A stretch of 54,185 nt of DNA from an uncultured bacterium. Lineage in GTDB: Bacteria > Omnitrophota > Gorgyraeia > Ghiorseimicrobiales > Ghiorseimicrobiaceae. The stretch is taken from the NCBI GenBank assembly GCA_913009335.1, contig CAJVXN010000011.1:1-54185 (forward strand), in the 5' to 3' direction. Made by a program: the position numbers and the translations under genes. The notes below the pieces were generated by a model. That model saw only the letters and a list, made by a program, of their open reading frames with translations, made no database searches and was not told where the DNA came from. This document shows positions 24,907-33,524 of the stretch, one piece after another (position 1 is the stretch's first letter; every line of letters begins with the position of its first letter).

Positions 24907-25703
24907 TATTTAATCTCTTCCTGAGTATTAATATAATCCGTAAAGCTTATACTTTGACCTATCGCCTGCTTAACTGTTTTTATTCTATCGGCAGTGAAAG
25001 GATGAGTGCGATTATAAGAAAAAGCAGTGATGGGCTTCTTGCGTCTATCCTCTTTTAATTTTTCAAGAAAAGTAAGCATTGCTTCGGGTTTAAAACCTGC
25101 TTCTTTGGCATAACCCACGCCTACCCTATCTGCTAAAAGTTCATCCTGCCGGGAATAGCCCAACATAATCTGGCCGAATGCCGCGTCTGCTCCATACCCT
25201 ACCCCTGGACTTCCAGTCTGAGCAGCCAAAATCCTAACCAACATATAACCCATTGATGCCTGAAGCTTTTTCATGCTGTGGCGGGCAACAACATGTACAA
25301 TCTCATGCGCGAGAACACAGGCTATTTCATCATCTGTGGCAATATCAACAAGCCCTTTATTTAAATAAATATACCCCCCCGGTAATGATACAGCGTTGGG
25401 TTCTTCTTTATCTAAAACTTGAAAATAATAAATAATATCTTTCCTATCGCTTACAGCGGCAACCTTCTCCCCTATTTGTTCTACTCTGCGGCGCACTGAT
25501 GGATCATTTAATACTTTATATTCTTTTTCAATTTGTCTCGCTATAGACCTGCCTAATTTTATTTCTTTTTCTGTTGAATAAAGCAACACCTCTTCCTTGC
25601 CGGTTGCAAGATTATACTCTGAGGCACACCCAAAGAAGCAACCAGCCATTACTAAACAAATAATAACAATTAAATAATGTGAGGCTATATGCTTATTTTG
25701 CAT
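24906..25703 (-). CDS. M48-family metalloprotease lipoprotein (BepA/YcaL-like)
   Basis: A 265-residue periplasmic protease. An N-terminal hydrophobic signal ends in a lipobox-like MAGC, suggesting lipid anchoring at Cys21 or nearby. The zinc motif is HEIVH (in LAHEIVHVVARHS, about 137-141), with a third ligand in ELLADRVG. Relatives degrade or quality-control outer-membrane proteins, fitting the BamA block elsewhere in the window. It overlaps maf by 19 bases. Confidence 0.9.
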   Translation of the reverse strand: MQNKHIASHYLIVIICLVMAGCFFGCASEYNLATGKEEVLLYSTEKEIKLGRSIARQIEKEYKVLNDPSVRRRVEQIGEKVAAVSDRKDIIYYFQVLDKEEPNAVSLPGGYIYLNKGLVDIATDDEIACVLAHEIVHVVARHSMKKLQASMGYMLVRILAAQTGSPGVGYGADAAFGQIMLGYSRQDELLADRVGVGYAKEAGFKPEAMLTFLEKLKEDRRKKPITAFSYNRTHPFTADRIKTVKQAIGQSISFTDYINTQEEIK

Positions 25704-26269
25704 TTGTGAAGAAGTTTATAGAGCTTTGCCAGAGGAAGCCCAACAACATTATAGAAACAACCTTCTATGCGCTCAATAAAAAGACTTCCTTTACCTTGCG
25801 CGTCAAAACCCCCGGCAAAATTTAAGTGCGCGTTATCTCTACGAAACAAATATTTACTTATCTCTTTATTCGAAAGTTTAGATACCCAAACTTTCGTTAC
25901 GGCATAATCGGTATATGTTTTTCTACTCCTGATATCTAAAACGGAAATTCCCGTATAAACATAAGAAGGCTTTGAAGATAACCTTTTTATCGTAGTAAAT
26001 GCTTCTCTTTTATTAGCGGGTTTTCCAAATATAACCTTATCTTGCAAAACTAGTGTATCAGCCCCAATAACCACACCGTCTCGAAAATGCTTACCTGCAT
26101 CCTCTGCTTTGAGTACAGCATTACGAATAACTACCTGTTTAATCAAGGAAACATTCCGCGGTTTTATCTCTTTGACATTAGGCACACAAATCTTAAATTT
26201 AAATCCGCATTTTTTAAGCAATTCAGCTCTTGCTTTAGACTTAGAAGCTAAAATGATCTGTCTCATCAT
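25685..26269 (-). CDS. maf: Maf-family nucleotide pyrophosphatase
   Basis: A 194-residue Maf protein that hydrolyses dTTP/UTP or modified nucleotides. It has ILASKSKARAELLKKCG at the N-terminus (normally ILAS.SPRR), VVIGADTLVL with the catalytic Asp, and GFDAQGKGSLFIERIEGCFYNVVGLPL at the C-terminus. The SPRR motif is changed to SKAR, a mild oddity. Two adjacent ATG codons exist. It lies downstream of a 64-bp tandem duplication. Confidence 0.9.
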   Translation of the reverse strand: MMRQIILASKSKARAELLKKCGFKFKICVPNVKEIKPRNVSLIKQVVIRNAVLKAEDAGKHFRDGVVIGADTLVLQDKVIFGKPANKREAFTTIKRLSSKPSYVYTGISVLDIRSRKTYTDYAVTKVWVSKLSNKEISKYLFRRDNAHLNFAGGFDAQGKGSLFIERIEGCFYNVVGLPLAKLYKLLHKCKISI

Positions 26270-26286
26270 GAATAAAATAACTCGTA

Positions 26287-26414
26287 GGTAAATTGTGTAT
26301 TTTGCGCCGCAAAAGTATTTGCGGCATCAACAAAAATTTAAGCACCAGTTGGTAAATTGTGTATTTTGCGCCGCAAAAGTATTTGCGGCATCAACAAAAA
26401 TTTAAGCACCAGTT
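26287..26414. repeat. 64-bp tandem duplication spanning the pyrE end
   Basis: Two identical 64-base units, 26287-26350 and 26351-26414. Each contains the final bases of pyrE including its TAA stop and an 8-bp hairpin (GCCGCAAA-TACT-TTTGCGGC). A third partial copy starts at 26415, inside pyrE. The result is a doubled pyrE 3' end and hairpin before maf. Confidence 0.95.
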
Positions 26415-27001
26415 GGTAAATTTTTGTTGAAATCGGAAGATTTAAAAATAGAAATAAGAGGGCAATCAATCCCGGCAAGAACCTCCTTAGCACCTTCGCA
26501 TCTGTCGATTATAACGATAGCGCCGCAAACCACTATTCCTTCATTTCTTAGAACCGAAATACAATCAACAAGAGACCCCCCAGAAGTAGCTACATCGTCT
26601 ATTACAACGACTTTATCCCCTTTAGCTAGTGGTGGACCCTCAATTCTTCTGGCCGCACCATGCTTCTTGGGAGTTTTACGAACGATAAATGTATTTAGAG
26701 GCTTGTTATCAATAAATGATAACGCCGAAATCGCACCCAGGAATGGATCAGCGCCTAAGGTGGGACCACCTACGGCAGATATATCAGAGGCACCAAACTC
26801 CGCATGCGTTCTGACCAAATGCAATATAATAGAGGCGGAAAGAAATGCCCCTTCGGAGCTTAAAGTTACTACTCTTGCGTCTATATAGTAATTTGCAACC
26901 TTACCCGAAGATAAAACTACCCGCCCTTCTTTATAGGAATATTTTTTAAGCAGTTTAAACAGATCCTCTCTTAATTTATGTATGTTCTTCTCTTGGTTCA
27001 T
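26402..27001 (-). CDS. pyrE: Orotate phosphoribosyltransferase
   Basis: A 199-residue enzyme that makes OMP from orotate and PRPP in pyrimidine synthesis. The PRPP-binding motif VVVIDDVATSGGS is at about 122-134, with the Lys/His loop KTPKKHGAARRIEG before it. The ATG at 27001 is chosen: an upstream in-frame TTG at 27037 coincides with the -35 box and lacks a ribosome-binding site. The promoter ends 7 bases before the ATG, so the mRNA is probably leaderless. First gene of the pyrE-maf-M48-DUF362-mtnA-thiL run. Confidence 0.94.
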   Translation of the reverse strand: MNQEKNIHKLREDLFKLLKKYSYKEGRVVLSSGKVANYYIDARVVTLSSEGAFLSASIILHLVRTHAEFGASDISAVGGPTLGADPFLGAISALSFIDNKPLNTFIVRKTPKKHGAARRIEGPPLAKGDKVVVIDDVATSGGSLVDCISVLRNEGIVVCGAIVIIDRCEGAKEVLAGIDCPLISIFKSSDFNKNLPTGA

Positions 27002-27008
27002 GGGACAT

Positions 27009-27037
27009 ATTTTACTATCCCTACGGCAACCTGTCAA
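27009..27037 (-). promoter_or_regulatory. Leaderless promoter of pyrE
   Basis: TTGACA (27037-27032), 17-base spacer, TAAAAT (27014-27009). Seven bases follow before the ATG at 27001, placing the expected start of transcription on or next to the A of ATG. No Shine-Dalgarno can exist on such an mRNA. Confidence 0.8.
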
Positions 27038-27139
27038 TTAAATTAACCCCGCCATTCTCTATCCTAAAATACGTACTTAAAATAAAAACAAGGAACAATT
27101 TTGAATAAATAAGCATACGGCAAAAGAAGCTTAATAAGG

Positions 27140-27168
27140 TTGACAAATGCAACTCTGTATTGTAATAT
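27140..27168 (+). promoter_or_regulatory. Leaderless promoter of comF
   Basis: TTGACA (27140-27145), 17-base spacer, TAATAT (27163-27168), then 8 bases to the ATG at 27177. There is no purine-rich ribosome-binding site in between. It is a near-consensus sigma-70 promoter, divergent from the pyrE promoter about 100 bases away. Confidence 0.8.
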
Positions 27169-27176
27169 AAACCATT

Positions 27177-27878
27177 ATGCTACATGGTCTTTGGGTAAAT
27201 CTTATCAATATTATCTACCCTGCGCAGTGTACGATTTGCCATAAAGCGGTTTCACCTGAGATTATTCTTTGTCAAGACTGCACTAAAGCAATAGAGCTAA
27301 ACGTAGCGCCATTTTGCGCGCATTGCGGGCGCAGCCTAAGCAATTATGTATGCCAAAATTGCAAAAAACTTATTTTTCATTTCGACCGCGTCTGGAGCGC
27401 GTGCCGCTATAAAAATATAGCCGCCACTTTAATACACCTATTTAAGTATAAAGGTAAACATAAGATAAAAAATACGTTAATAAAAGTTATCACTAATTTT
27501 ATAAAAGAATCTCACATACCCATGCATACTATCGATATAATTACACCTATTCCGCTGCATCATTCGAAATTAAGAGAAAGAGGATTTAACCAGTCCTGCC
27601 TCTTATCTGAAGATCTAGCAGGAGCCTTTAATATTACTCATTCAGCTAAAAACCTGATTCGTATTAAAAATCAAAACACCCAAACTAAACTTAACGTAAA
27701 TTCCCGCTTTAAAAATATTGAAGGGGCGTTTAAAATAAAAGATAGCGAGAGCTTTAAAAATAAAAATGTTCTTCTCATAGATGATGTCTTAACTACAGGG
27801 GCGACAACTTCAGAGGCTTCCAGGATACTAAAGAAAGCGGGAGCTAAGAAAGTATTCGTACTTACTTTCGCAAATTAA
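27177..27878 (+). CDS. ComF-family amidophosphoribosyltransferase-like protein
   Basis: A 233-residue ComF/GntX homologue. An N-terminal zinc-binding region carries CTIC, CQDC, CAHC and CQNC pairs (about 18-63). The C-terminal phosphoribosyltransferase domain has VLLIDDVLTTGATTSEA (about 197-213). ComF is linked to natural transformation and DNA uptake, but many ComF proteins lack other com genes, as here. It is the first gene of the plus-strand block. Confidence 0.9.
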   Translation: MLHGLWVNLINIIYPAQCTICHKAVSPEIILCQDCTKAIELNVAPFCAHCGRSLSNYVCQNCKKLIFHFDRVWSACRYKNIAATLIHLFKYKGKHKIKNTLIKVITNFIKESHIPMHTIDIITPIPLHHSKLRERGFNQSCLLSEDLAGAFNITHSAKNLIRIKNQNTQTKLNVNSRFKNIEGAFKIKDSESFKNKNVLLIDDVLTTGATTSEASRILKKAGAKKVFVLTFAN

Positions 27879-27970
27879 ATAAATAATGGATATTAACCTA
27901 CTCCTTGCTTAAGCGCTTGTAAATTTCGGAAGAAATTTACTACGCAAGCTGCGGAGATAATTCGCGCAAA

Positions 27971-28001
27971 TAATTTAGGTCAGCTTTACCTCCCTAAATT
28001 A
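27971..28001 (+). promoter_or_regulatory. Hairpin just before the first permease start
   Basis: TAATTTAGG (27971-27979) and CCTAAATTA (27993-28001) form a perfect 9-bp stem with a 13-base loop ending 12 bases before the ATG at 28014. No clear Shine-Dalgarno is present. A second inverted repeat, GTAAATTT / AAATTTAC, lies about 50 bases earlier. This may be an mRNA structure affecting translation or a relic repeat. Confidence 0.4.
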
Positions 28002-28013
28002 TGGGCTCATTAT

Positions 28014-29108
28014 ATGAAAATTCTAAGACGATATGTATTAACCGAATTCATAAGGCCTTTTTTTCTTTCATTAGGCGTATTGCTATTTATATTTTCCCTT
28101 ATATTTCTCACGCAATACACTACGCTGATAATAAATAAGGGCGTAGGGATTGGCTCGGTCGGAAAGCTCTTCTTTTTTTCTTTATTTTACCCTTTAAGCT
28201 ATATAATGCCTCTTGCGATATTTACCAGCGTCCTTTGGTCGCTGGGAAGAATTTCATCCGATAATGAAATAATGGCAATTAAGGCTGCCGGCATTAACCT
28301 CATACACTTGATTATGCCGATTGTTACTCTGGGCCTCTTATTTAGCCTATTTATGGTTATTTTTAACGGAAATTTCATGCCTGGCGCAAACTATCAAAGA
28401 AGAAAAGCGCTTACGGATATCGGAATAAAAAACCCCACTGCGGCACTTGAGGCGGGAACTTTTATTAATTCCTTCCAAAAATATATCTTATTTATTTATA
28501 AAATTGATGGTAATAAACTTACCAATATCCGCATATACGAACCTCAGGGCCCGGGAAAACCGGCGCGTACTATCATTGCAAAAAAAGGAGAGTTTATTTC
28601 AATGCCGGATAAAGGCATAATAAAATTAAAACTTATAGACGGCTCAAGTGACGAGCCCAACCCTACGAATCCCAATGTTTTTTATAAGCTGAATTTTAAA
28701 ACATACTTTATGAATTTAAATATTGAAAAAATGCATGAGGGCAAGGTAAATAAAAAACCAAAGGACATGACTCTAAAAGAGCTTCGGGATAAAATCAGCG
28801 AAGTTTCATCCACCGGCATAGATTCAACCCCCCTGATTACCGAAGTACACAAAAAAATATCTCTTGCCTTTGCCTGCTTGGTCCTAGTGTTAGTCGCCTG
28901 CCCCCTAAGCATAATCACCAAACAAAAGTTAAAATCAGTAAACATGGGGTTAGCCCTGCTCATATTCGGCGTCTATTATCTTCTTATCTTAGGCGCAAAC
29001 GCGTTAAGCCTGCAGGGATATCTCCCTCCGCAAATTTCGATGTGGCTGCCTAATATTATTTTCGGACTCCTGGGGATAACTCTCACATTCAATATATGCG
29101 CATTCTAG
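28014..29108 (+). CDS. lptF: LptF/LptG-family LPS export permease
   Basis: A 364-residue YjgP/YjgQ permease. Three N-terminal transmembrane helices (about 14-35, 53-80, 98-122), a periplasmic beta-jellyroll-like domain (about 130-265) and three C-terminal helices (about 285-362). It would form the inner-membrane part of the Lpt transporter that moves LPS to the outer membrane with LptB. Which of LptF and LptG it is rests on gene order only. It overlaps the next permease gene by 13 bases. Confidence 0.85.
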   Translation: MKILRRYVLTEFIRPFFLSLGVLLFIFSLIFLTQYTTLIINKGVGIGSVGKLFFFSLFYPLSYIMPLAIFTSVLWSLGRISSDNEIMAIKAAGINLIHLIMPIVTLGLLFSLFMVIFNGNFMPGANYQRRKALTDIGIKNPTAALEAGTFINSFQKYILFIYKIDGNKLTNIRIYEPQGPGKPARTIIAKKGEFISMPDKGIIKLKLIDGSSDEPNPTNPNVFYKLNFKTYFMNLNIEKMHEGKVNKKPKDMTLKELRDKISEVSSTGIDSTPLITEVHKKISLAFACLVLVLVACPLSIITKQKLKSVNMGLALLIFGVYYLLILGANALSLQGYLPPQISMWLPNIIFGLLGITLTFNICAF

Positions 29109-30187
29109 ACAGGTATATAACAAAATCGATGCTTTTTTCTTTTTTCTCTTGCATCTTTATATTCTTATTCCTGTATATCATTGTTGATTTATTTTCACAC
29201 TTAGATGATATCCTGCAAGAAAAAATAGCACTTTCTGTTTTGATCAACTACTACTTATCATTTCTGCCGTTAATATTTATACAAGTCTCCCCCATAGCCT
29301 GCTTATTGAGCTTACTTTATTCAATTGGTACATTGTCGAAAAACAATGAAATTATCGCAATCCGCGCAAGCGGCTTAAGCATTTGGAATATCACCCGGCC
29401 CGTGATTATATTCGGGCTCTTAGTAAGCGCTTTCATCTTCATGTTAAATGAACGTTTCCTGCCCAGCGCTCAAAGCCTCAATTATCAGATAAAACAAGAG
29501 ATGTTTGAAAAAAATAATCCCCCGAAGAATAAAAAAATATACAATCTTGCTATCTATGGACAAAATAACAAACATTTTTTTATCGATATATATTACCCTG
29601 AGCAACAAAAGATGGAAAATGTGATTATACTGCAGCATGATAAAAACCAAAACGTCATCTCAAAAACCGTCGCAAAAGAGGCTTACTTTCAAAAAGGAAG
29701 ATGGTTGTTCCGTAAATGCCTCATATATTATTTTGATTCGGATGAAAAATTACTGGGTGAGCCATTTTATTTTGAGAATAAATTTATGCGCCTGGAAGAT
29801 AAACCCGCGGATTTCTTACGCCAACAGGCGAAAACCATGTTTATGAATATCGCGCAACTAAGAGATTATATAAACAGGCTTTCTAAGAGTGGCGCTGCTG
29901 CGGTATTAAGAAACTTAAAAGTTGATTTATATAATAGGTTTACCTTTCCGTTTACAAGCTTTATCATAATTCTGGTAGGAATCCCTTTTGCCTTAGGTGG
30001 ACAAAAAAGAGGACAAACTATGGCCTCATTGGGACTATGTATAGGAATTAGTTTTATATATTATGTCTTTAACCAAACAAGTGTTGCTTTGGGGAAATTA
30101 GGCGTTATCACACCTCTAGTATCTGCGTTTTTAAGCCACGGTTTCTTTTTTATTTTAAGCGTAATCATGATTAGAAAACTACCTTAA
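29096..30187 (+). CDS. lptG: LptF/LptG-family LPS export permease, second copy
   Basis: A 363-residue permease with the same plan as the preceding gene: starts RILDRYITKSMLFSF, three membrane helices, soluble domain, then three helices (with PFTSFIIILVGIPFALGG). LptF and LptG act as a heterodimer, and the overlapping tandem pair fits that. Assignment as LptG is by order. The gene ends 41 bases before a convergent terminator. Confidence 0.85.
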   Translation: MRILDRYITKSMLFSFFSCIFIFLFLYIIVDLFSHLDDILQEKIALSVLINYYLSFLPLIFIQVSPIACLLSLLYSIGTLSKNNEIIAIRASGLSIWNITRPVIIFGLLVSAFIFMLNERFLPSAQSLNYQIKQEMFEKNNPPKNKKIYNLAIYGQNNKHFFIDIYYPEQQKMENVIILQHDKNQNVISKTVAKEAYFQKGRWLFRKCLIYYFDSDEKLLGEPFYFENKFMRLEDKPADFLRQQAKTMFMNIAQLRDYINRLSKSGAAAVLRNLKVDLYNRFTFPFTSFIIILVGIPFALGGQKRGQTMASLGLCIGISFIYYVFNQTSVALGKLGVITPLVSAFLSHGFFFILSVIMIRKLP

Positions 30188-30227
30188 TCTTTTGTCTTTA
30201 TATTACAGGTTTAATTAGTAAAAATAA

Positions 30228-30253
30228 AAGGAACAGGATTCAACCTGTTCCTT
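30228..30253. terminator. Bidirectional terminator between lptG and alr
   Basis: A 10-bp perfect stem, AAGGAACAGG / CCTGTTCCTT with a 6-base loop, lies between convergent genes. On the minus strand it is followed by TTTATTTTT (strong for alr), and on the plus strand by TCATATTT (weaker for lptG). Confidence 0.8.
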
Positions 30254-30294
30254 CATATTTACACAGCTCTGTCTCAATAAAAAAAATAACACAA

Positions 30295-31419
30295 CTAATC
30301 CGTATATATCCGAGGAATCCTATTGCCTATCCCGCAGACAATCTCATAACAAATTGTATCAGAAAGCGCTGCCAAATCTTCCGCGCGAATAATATTTTCC
30401 TTATTTTTACCTATTAAAGTAACCGTATCCGCTGTTTTTACATTCTTAATATGCCCTACATCAATCATAATCTGATCCATACAAACCCTGCCCACAATAG
30501 AGGCCTCTTGGCCCCTTATTAAAACCTTTGCCTTATTAGACAAAGCTCTGGGATAACCATCTCCGTAACCCACGGGTAAAGTAGCAATCATTGTGTTTTT
30601 CTTAGTTACAAAACTCCTGCCATAACTAATGCTTCTCCCTTTAGGGGTCTTTTTAATATAGATAATTTTTGTTTTAAGACTAAGTACCGGCTTTACTTTA
30701 ACCTGTATACCAAAAGAAGGTATTAATCCATAAATAATAATACCGGGCCTGACAAGGTTATAGTGACTAGATTTAAAATCTATTAAACCTGCGCTGTTTG
30801 CAGCATGCCTTAGGCGAATATTTACACCGCGAGACTCAAGCTTCCTTAAAATAGTATCAAAGATAGCTATCTGTTCGTTAGTAAAATCAGTGTCTGAATC
30901 AGCACTTGATAAATGAGTAAATACCCCTTCCATATCAATAAAGGCTAAATTATTTATTTTATCGATAAAAGAAAGAGCATCGCGATGCCATACACCTAAC
31001 CTACCCATACCCGTATCTACTTTTATGTGAACGCGGGCTTTAGAATTAGCGCGTTTAGCAGCCATATTTAACGCACGAGCCACACTCTCGGTATATACAG
31101 TCTGGGTTAAACCATATCTAATGATTGCCTCGGCATCCTGCGGCAGTATCCCCCCTAGAACAAGGATAGAAGACTTTATTCCACTATTACGTAACAATAC
31201 CGCCTCATCAATACTTGCAACCCCTAAATAATCTACTGACTGGCCAACTAATGTCTTTGACACGGGTATTATTCCATGCCCGTAGGCATCGGCTTTTACA
31301 GTTGCCAATATCCGGGTATCCTTTGATACAATCTTACGAATAGAGTTTATATTATAAACAATGTGCTTTAGATTAATCTCTGCCCATGTTGGCCTATAAC
31401 CAAAAGTATTCTTTTCCAT
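30295..31419 (-). CDS. alr: Alanine racemase
   Basis: A 374-residue PLP enzyme that makes D-alanine for peptidoglycan. The N-terminal PLP lysine is in TVKADAYGHG (about K43). The second catalytic residue, Tyr, is in SISYGRSF (about 268-275), and the cofactor and substrate loop is VGRVCMDQIMIDV. Length is normal. It is 57 bases after tsaB and ends at a strong terminator. Confidence 0.95.
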   Translation of the reverse strand: MEKNTFGYRPTWAEINLKHIVYNINSIRKIVSKDTRILATVKADAYGHGIIPVSKTLVGQSVDYLGVASIDEAVLLRNSGIKSSILVLGGILPQDAEAIIRYGLTQTVYTESVARALNMAAKRANSKARVHIKVDTGMGRLGVWHRDALSFIDKINNLAFIDMEGVFTHLSSADSDTDFTNEQIAIFDTILRKLESRGVNIRLRHAANSAGLIDFKSSHYNLVRPGIIIYGLIPSFGIQVKVKPVLSLKTKIIYIKKTPKGRSISYGRSFVTKKNTMIATLPVGYGDGYPRALSNKAKVLIRGQEASIVGRVCMDQIMIDVGHIKNVKTADTVTLIGKNKENIIRAEDLAALSDTICYEIVCGIGNRIPRIYTD

Positions 31420-31476
31420 TATATTATTAGTTCAAGGCTTAGGCCGATATTCTTATCTCTAAACCTCAACCTTATC

Positions 31477-32148
31477 CTATCTTTTCCTAATCTGACACTC
31501 CTTAGAATAAAGATACGTAGGATGTAATTTCACGATATCATCCGCACCGTATTTTAAAAATCTCTCATAACCCAAACTTATAATATTTACAGCATCCGGA
31601 TACCATAGCCTCTCTCCAAGGGCAATAATATTCTTATTTTTAGATACTATATCTGCGTAAGCTCCTAAGGCATCACCCAAGACAAAGGTTTTTTCACTGA
31701 CCGCATTTAGCCAATCATTAACGCAAGATAATCGAGGCGAACTTATCATTTTAAGTTTAGAATTTTTATTCTCGTAGTCTGCAGTATAAACATTACCGCG
31801 TCTTGCATCTAAAACCACAGAGATACTACCTTGCTGGTTTACATTTTTTGCTATTGCATCCAGGCTTGATACGCCCAAAACGTCTTTCTTGAGCCCTAAG
31901 GCAAATGCCTTAATAGTTGATAAAGAAATCCTTAATCCTGTAAATGATCCGGGGCCTAAACCTACGCAAAATAAATCGATATCAGAAGGCTTTATGCCAT
32001 TTTGCTTAAGCAATCTATTGAGCTCTGCCAAGAGCCTAACAGAATGCCGCGTTCCTAAATTTTGCCTGTAGCGAAATACTGTTTTTTTATTTACGCTTAA
32101 GGCAAGTGCGAGGAATTTCGTTGAAGTATCAATCCCTAATATCTTCAT
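31477..32148 (-). CDS. tsaB: tRNA t6A37 synthesis protein TsaB
   Basis: A 223-residue ASKHA-fold protein, partner of TsaD in making the threonylcarbamoyl modification of ANN-reading tRNAs. It starts ILGIDTSTKFLALAL and has the diagnostic VGLGPGSFTGLRISLSTIKAFA (about 62-83). It lies 16 bases after tsaE. tsaD is not in the window. Confidence 0.93.
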   Translation of the reverse strand: MKILGIDTSTKFLALALSVNKKTVFRYRQNLGTRHSVRLLAELNRLLKQNGIKPSDIDLFCVGLGPGSFTGLRISLSTIKAFALGLKKDVLGVSSLDAIAKNVNQQGSISVVLDARRGNVYTADYENKNSKLKMISSPRLSCVNDWLNAVSEKTFVLGDALGAYADIVSKNKNIIALGERLWYPDAVNIISLGYERFLKYGADDIVKLHPTYLYSKECQIRKR

Positions 32149-32164
32149 ATCTTATCATTTAAAA

Positions 32165-32587
32165 TTAAATATCAATTCTCTGATTAATTTTAATTACACG
32201 TTTATTATCACCCTTTATATAAAAATTAACGCGCAAGCAATCCTTAGGCAAATCATCTTTAATCCTGTCTGCCCACTCAACAACACTTATTCCATTACCG
32301 TAAAAATATTCTTCAAACCCTAGATGAAGCACATCAGTTTTCTCTATCCGGTATAAATCAAAATGATAAAGAGGTATCTTAGTTTTATACTCACGCATCA
32401 ATACAAAAGACGGACTTAACACATTTTCTGCTTTTCCACCCAGCGCTTCTGCAATCCCCTTAACCAAAACGGTCTTACCTGAACCTAAATCACCAAAAAG
32501 AGCGACTATCGACGACGGGATCAATGTTTTAGCAATCCTTCTGCCTAATTCTATAGTCTCTTGTGTATTTTTTGTAATTACTTGCAT
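32165..32587 (-). CDS. tsaE: tRNA t6A37 synthesis ATPase TsaE
   Basis: A 140-residue P-loop ATPase with the Walker A GDLGSGKT (about 32-39), LSPSFVLM, and the C-terminal VVEWADRI typical of TsaE/YjeE. The start at ATG 32587 (MQVITKN) is preferred to an upstream in-frame start at 32617, which lies inside a palindromic repeat. It acts with TsaB and TsaD. Confidence 0.93.
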   Translation of the reverse strand: MQVITKNTQETIELGRRIAKTLIPSSIVALFGDLGSGKTVLVKGIAEALGGKAENVLSPSFVLMREYKTKIPLYHFDLYRIEKTDVLHLGFEEYFYGNGISVVEWADRIKDDLPKDCLRVNFYIKGDNKRVIKINQRIDI

Positions 32588-32605
32588 AATAATCCAAAAC
32601 CTTAA

Positions 32606-32645
32606 GCCAGAAGGCAATGGTTTGGCTATCGGTTGCCAAAGCCAT
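32606..32645. repeat. Palindromic repeat copy at the radical SAM stop
   Basis: Contains TTTGGCTATCGGTTGCCAAA (32621-32640), whose arms TTTGGC/GCCAAA are inverted repeats, plus GCCAGAAGG-type outer sequence. The same core occurs twice inside the neighbouring radical SAM gene. This copy fills the gap between its stop codon and tsaE. Confidence 0.8.
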
Positions 32646-33449
32646 CTAGACTACTTCACAATTAGCCCCTAGAATATTTTTTATTTTTCTAAGGGTATTT
32701 TTATCCGGGGCCAAAACTCCAACTTGCGAGGCACACCTTTTAGGTGTATTAAGATGAATTTTATCCGGCTTAATCTTTACTAGTAAATCATTTAACTTCT
32801 TAAAATTATCTATTTTATCATTTATCCCTTTAATTACCATTACTTCTAAATAAATCTTGCCCTTAAATTCCCGGCGTAGATTAACCAAGCCATCAATTAT
32901 GCTTTCAACGCTGCCAGACCCTTCTGGCTTATAGCTTTGGCTATCGGTTGCCAAACCATCGCCTTCTGGCTTATAGCTTTGGCTATCGGTTGCCAAACCA
33001 TCGCCTTCCGGCTTATCAATTGCGACATAGGTATCTTTATCTATTGCATCTAAAGAAGGTATGATTAAATCAACATCTAGAATCTCTCCTCTTATATCTT
33101 TACGGGATAAAAAATAAGCATTAGTTATCAAAGCAATAGGAATAGGTGTAATTTCCTTTATCTGCTTAATTAAGAGAGAAATCTTTGAATTCAGAAGAGG
33201 CTCTCCTGTTCCGGATAAAGTAATATAGTCAATATGCATATTTTTAAAATCAGGCGTTCGGACAAAAGACTTAAGTTCCGTTAATATATCTTTAATCTTA
33301 ATATATTCTTTCCTCTGTGTCGTCTTCTTCGTCGTATGGCCTAATTGACAATATATGCAGTCATAGTTACATAATTTATAAGGAACCAGGGATAGCCCTA
33401 AGGAATAACCGATTCTTCTTGATTTTACAGGTCCGTAAATATATTTCAT
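32646..33449 (-). CDS. Radical SAM protein, COG0731 type
   Basis: A 267-residue radical SAM enzyme of the COG0731 group (relatives of the archaeal wyosine enzyme), function unknown in bacteria. The [4Fe-4S] motif CNYDCIYC is at C27, C31, C34, followed by LSGTGEPLL (79-87), a SAM-binding GGEP-like motif. Residues about 146-178 are a low-complexity insertion: two 14-residue units KPEGDGLATDSQSY and a third start. It is encoded by a palindromic DNA repeat. Remaining length matches the family. Confidence 0.88.
   Translation of the reverse strand: MKYIYGPVKSRRIGYSLGLSLVPYKLCNYDCIYCQLGHTTKKTTQRKEYIKIKDILTELKSFVRTPDFKNMHIDYITLSGTGEPLLNSKISLLIKQIKEITPIPIALITNAYFLSRKDIRGEILDVDLIIPSLDAIDKDTYVAIDKPEGDGLATDSQSYKPEGDGLATDSQSYKPEGSGSVESIIDGLVNLRREFKGKIYLEVMVIKGINDKIDNFKKLNDLLVKIKPDKIHLNTPKRCASQVGVLAPDKNTLRKIKNILGANCEVV
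32920..33016. repeat. In-frame 42-bp palindromic repeat array
   Basis: Two exact 42-base units (32920-32961, 32962-33003) plus 13 bases of a third. Each holds the palindrome TTTGGCTATCGGTTGCCAAA (32936-32955, 32978-32997). Because 42 is divisible by three the host reading frame is kept, giving the KPEGDGLATDSQSY repeats in the protein. Not CRISPR: no unique spacers. Confidence 0.92.
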
Positions 33450-33463
33450 TGCATCATCCGAAA

Positions 33464-33490
33464 ATAAAAAAGGATAGCTGGCTATCCTTT
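33464..33490 (-). terminator. Terminator after lpxI
   Basis: On the minus strand AAAAGGATAG-CCAG-CTATCCTTTT (10-bp stem) is followed by TTATTTT. It lies 35 bases after the lpxI stop and just before the radical SAM gene. Confidence 0.8.
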
Positions 33491-33524
33491 TATTGAAAAT
33501 ATTAAAAAGTGAATGCGCGGAAAT

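Noticed and set aside
27002-27037. TTG start for pyrE adding 12 residues
   Set aside because: The TTG is part of the -35 box, the added residues are not conserved and there is no ribosome-binding site.
32920-33016. Possible CRISPR array
   Set aside because: Units are contiguous with no spacers and lie inside a coding frame.
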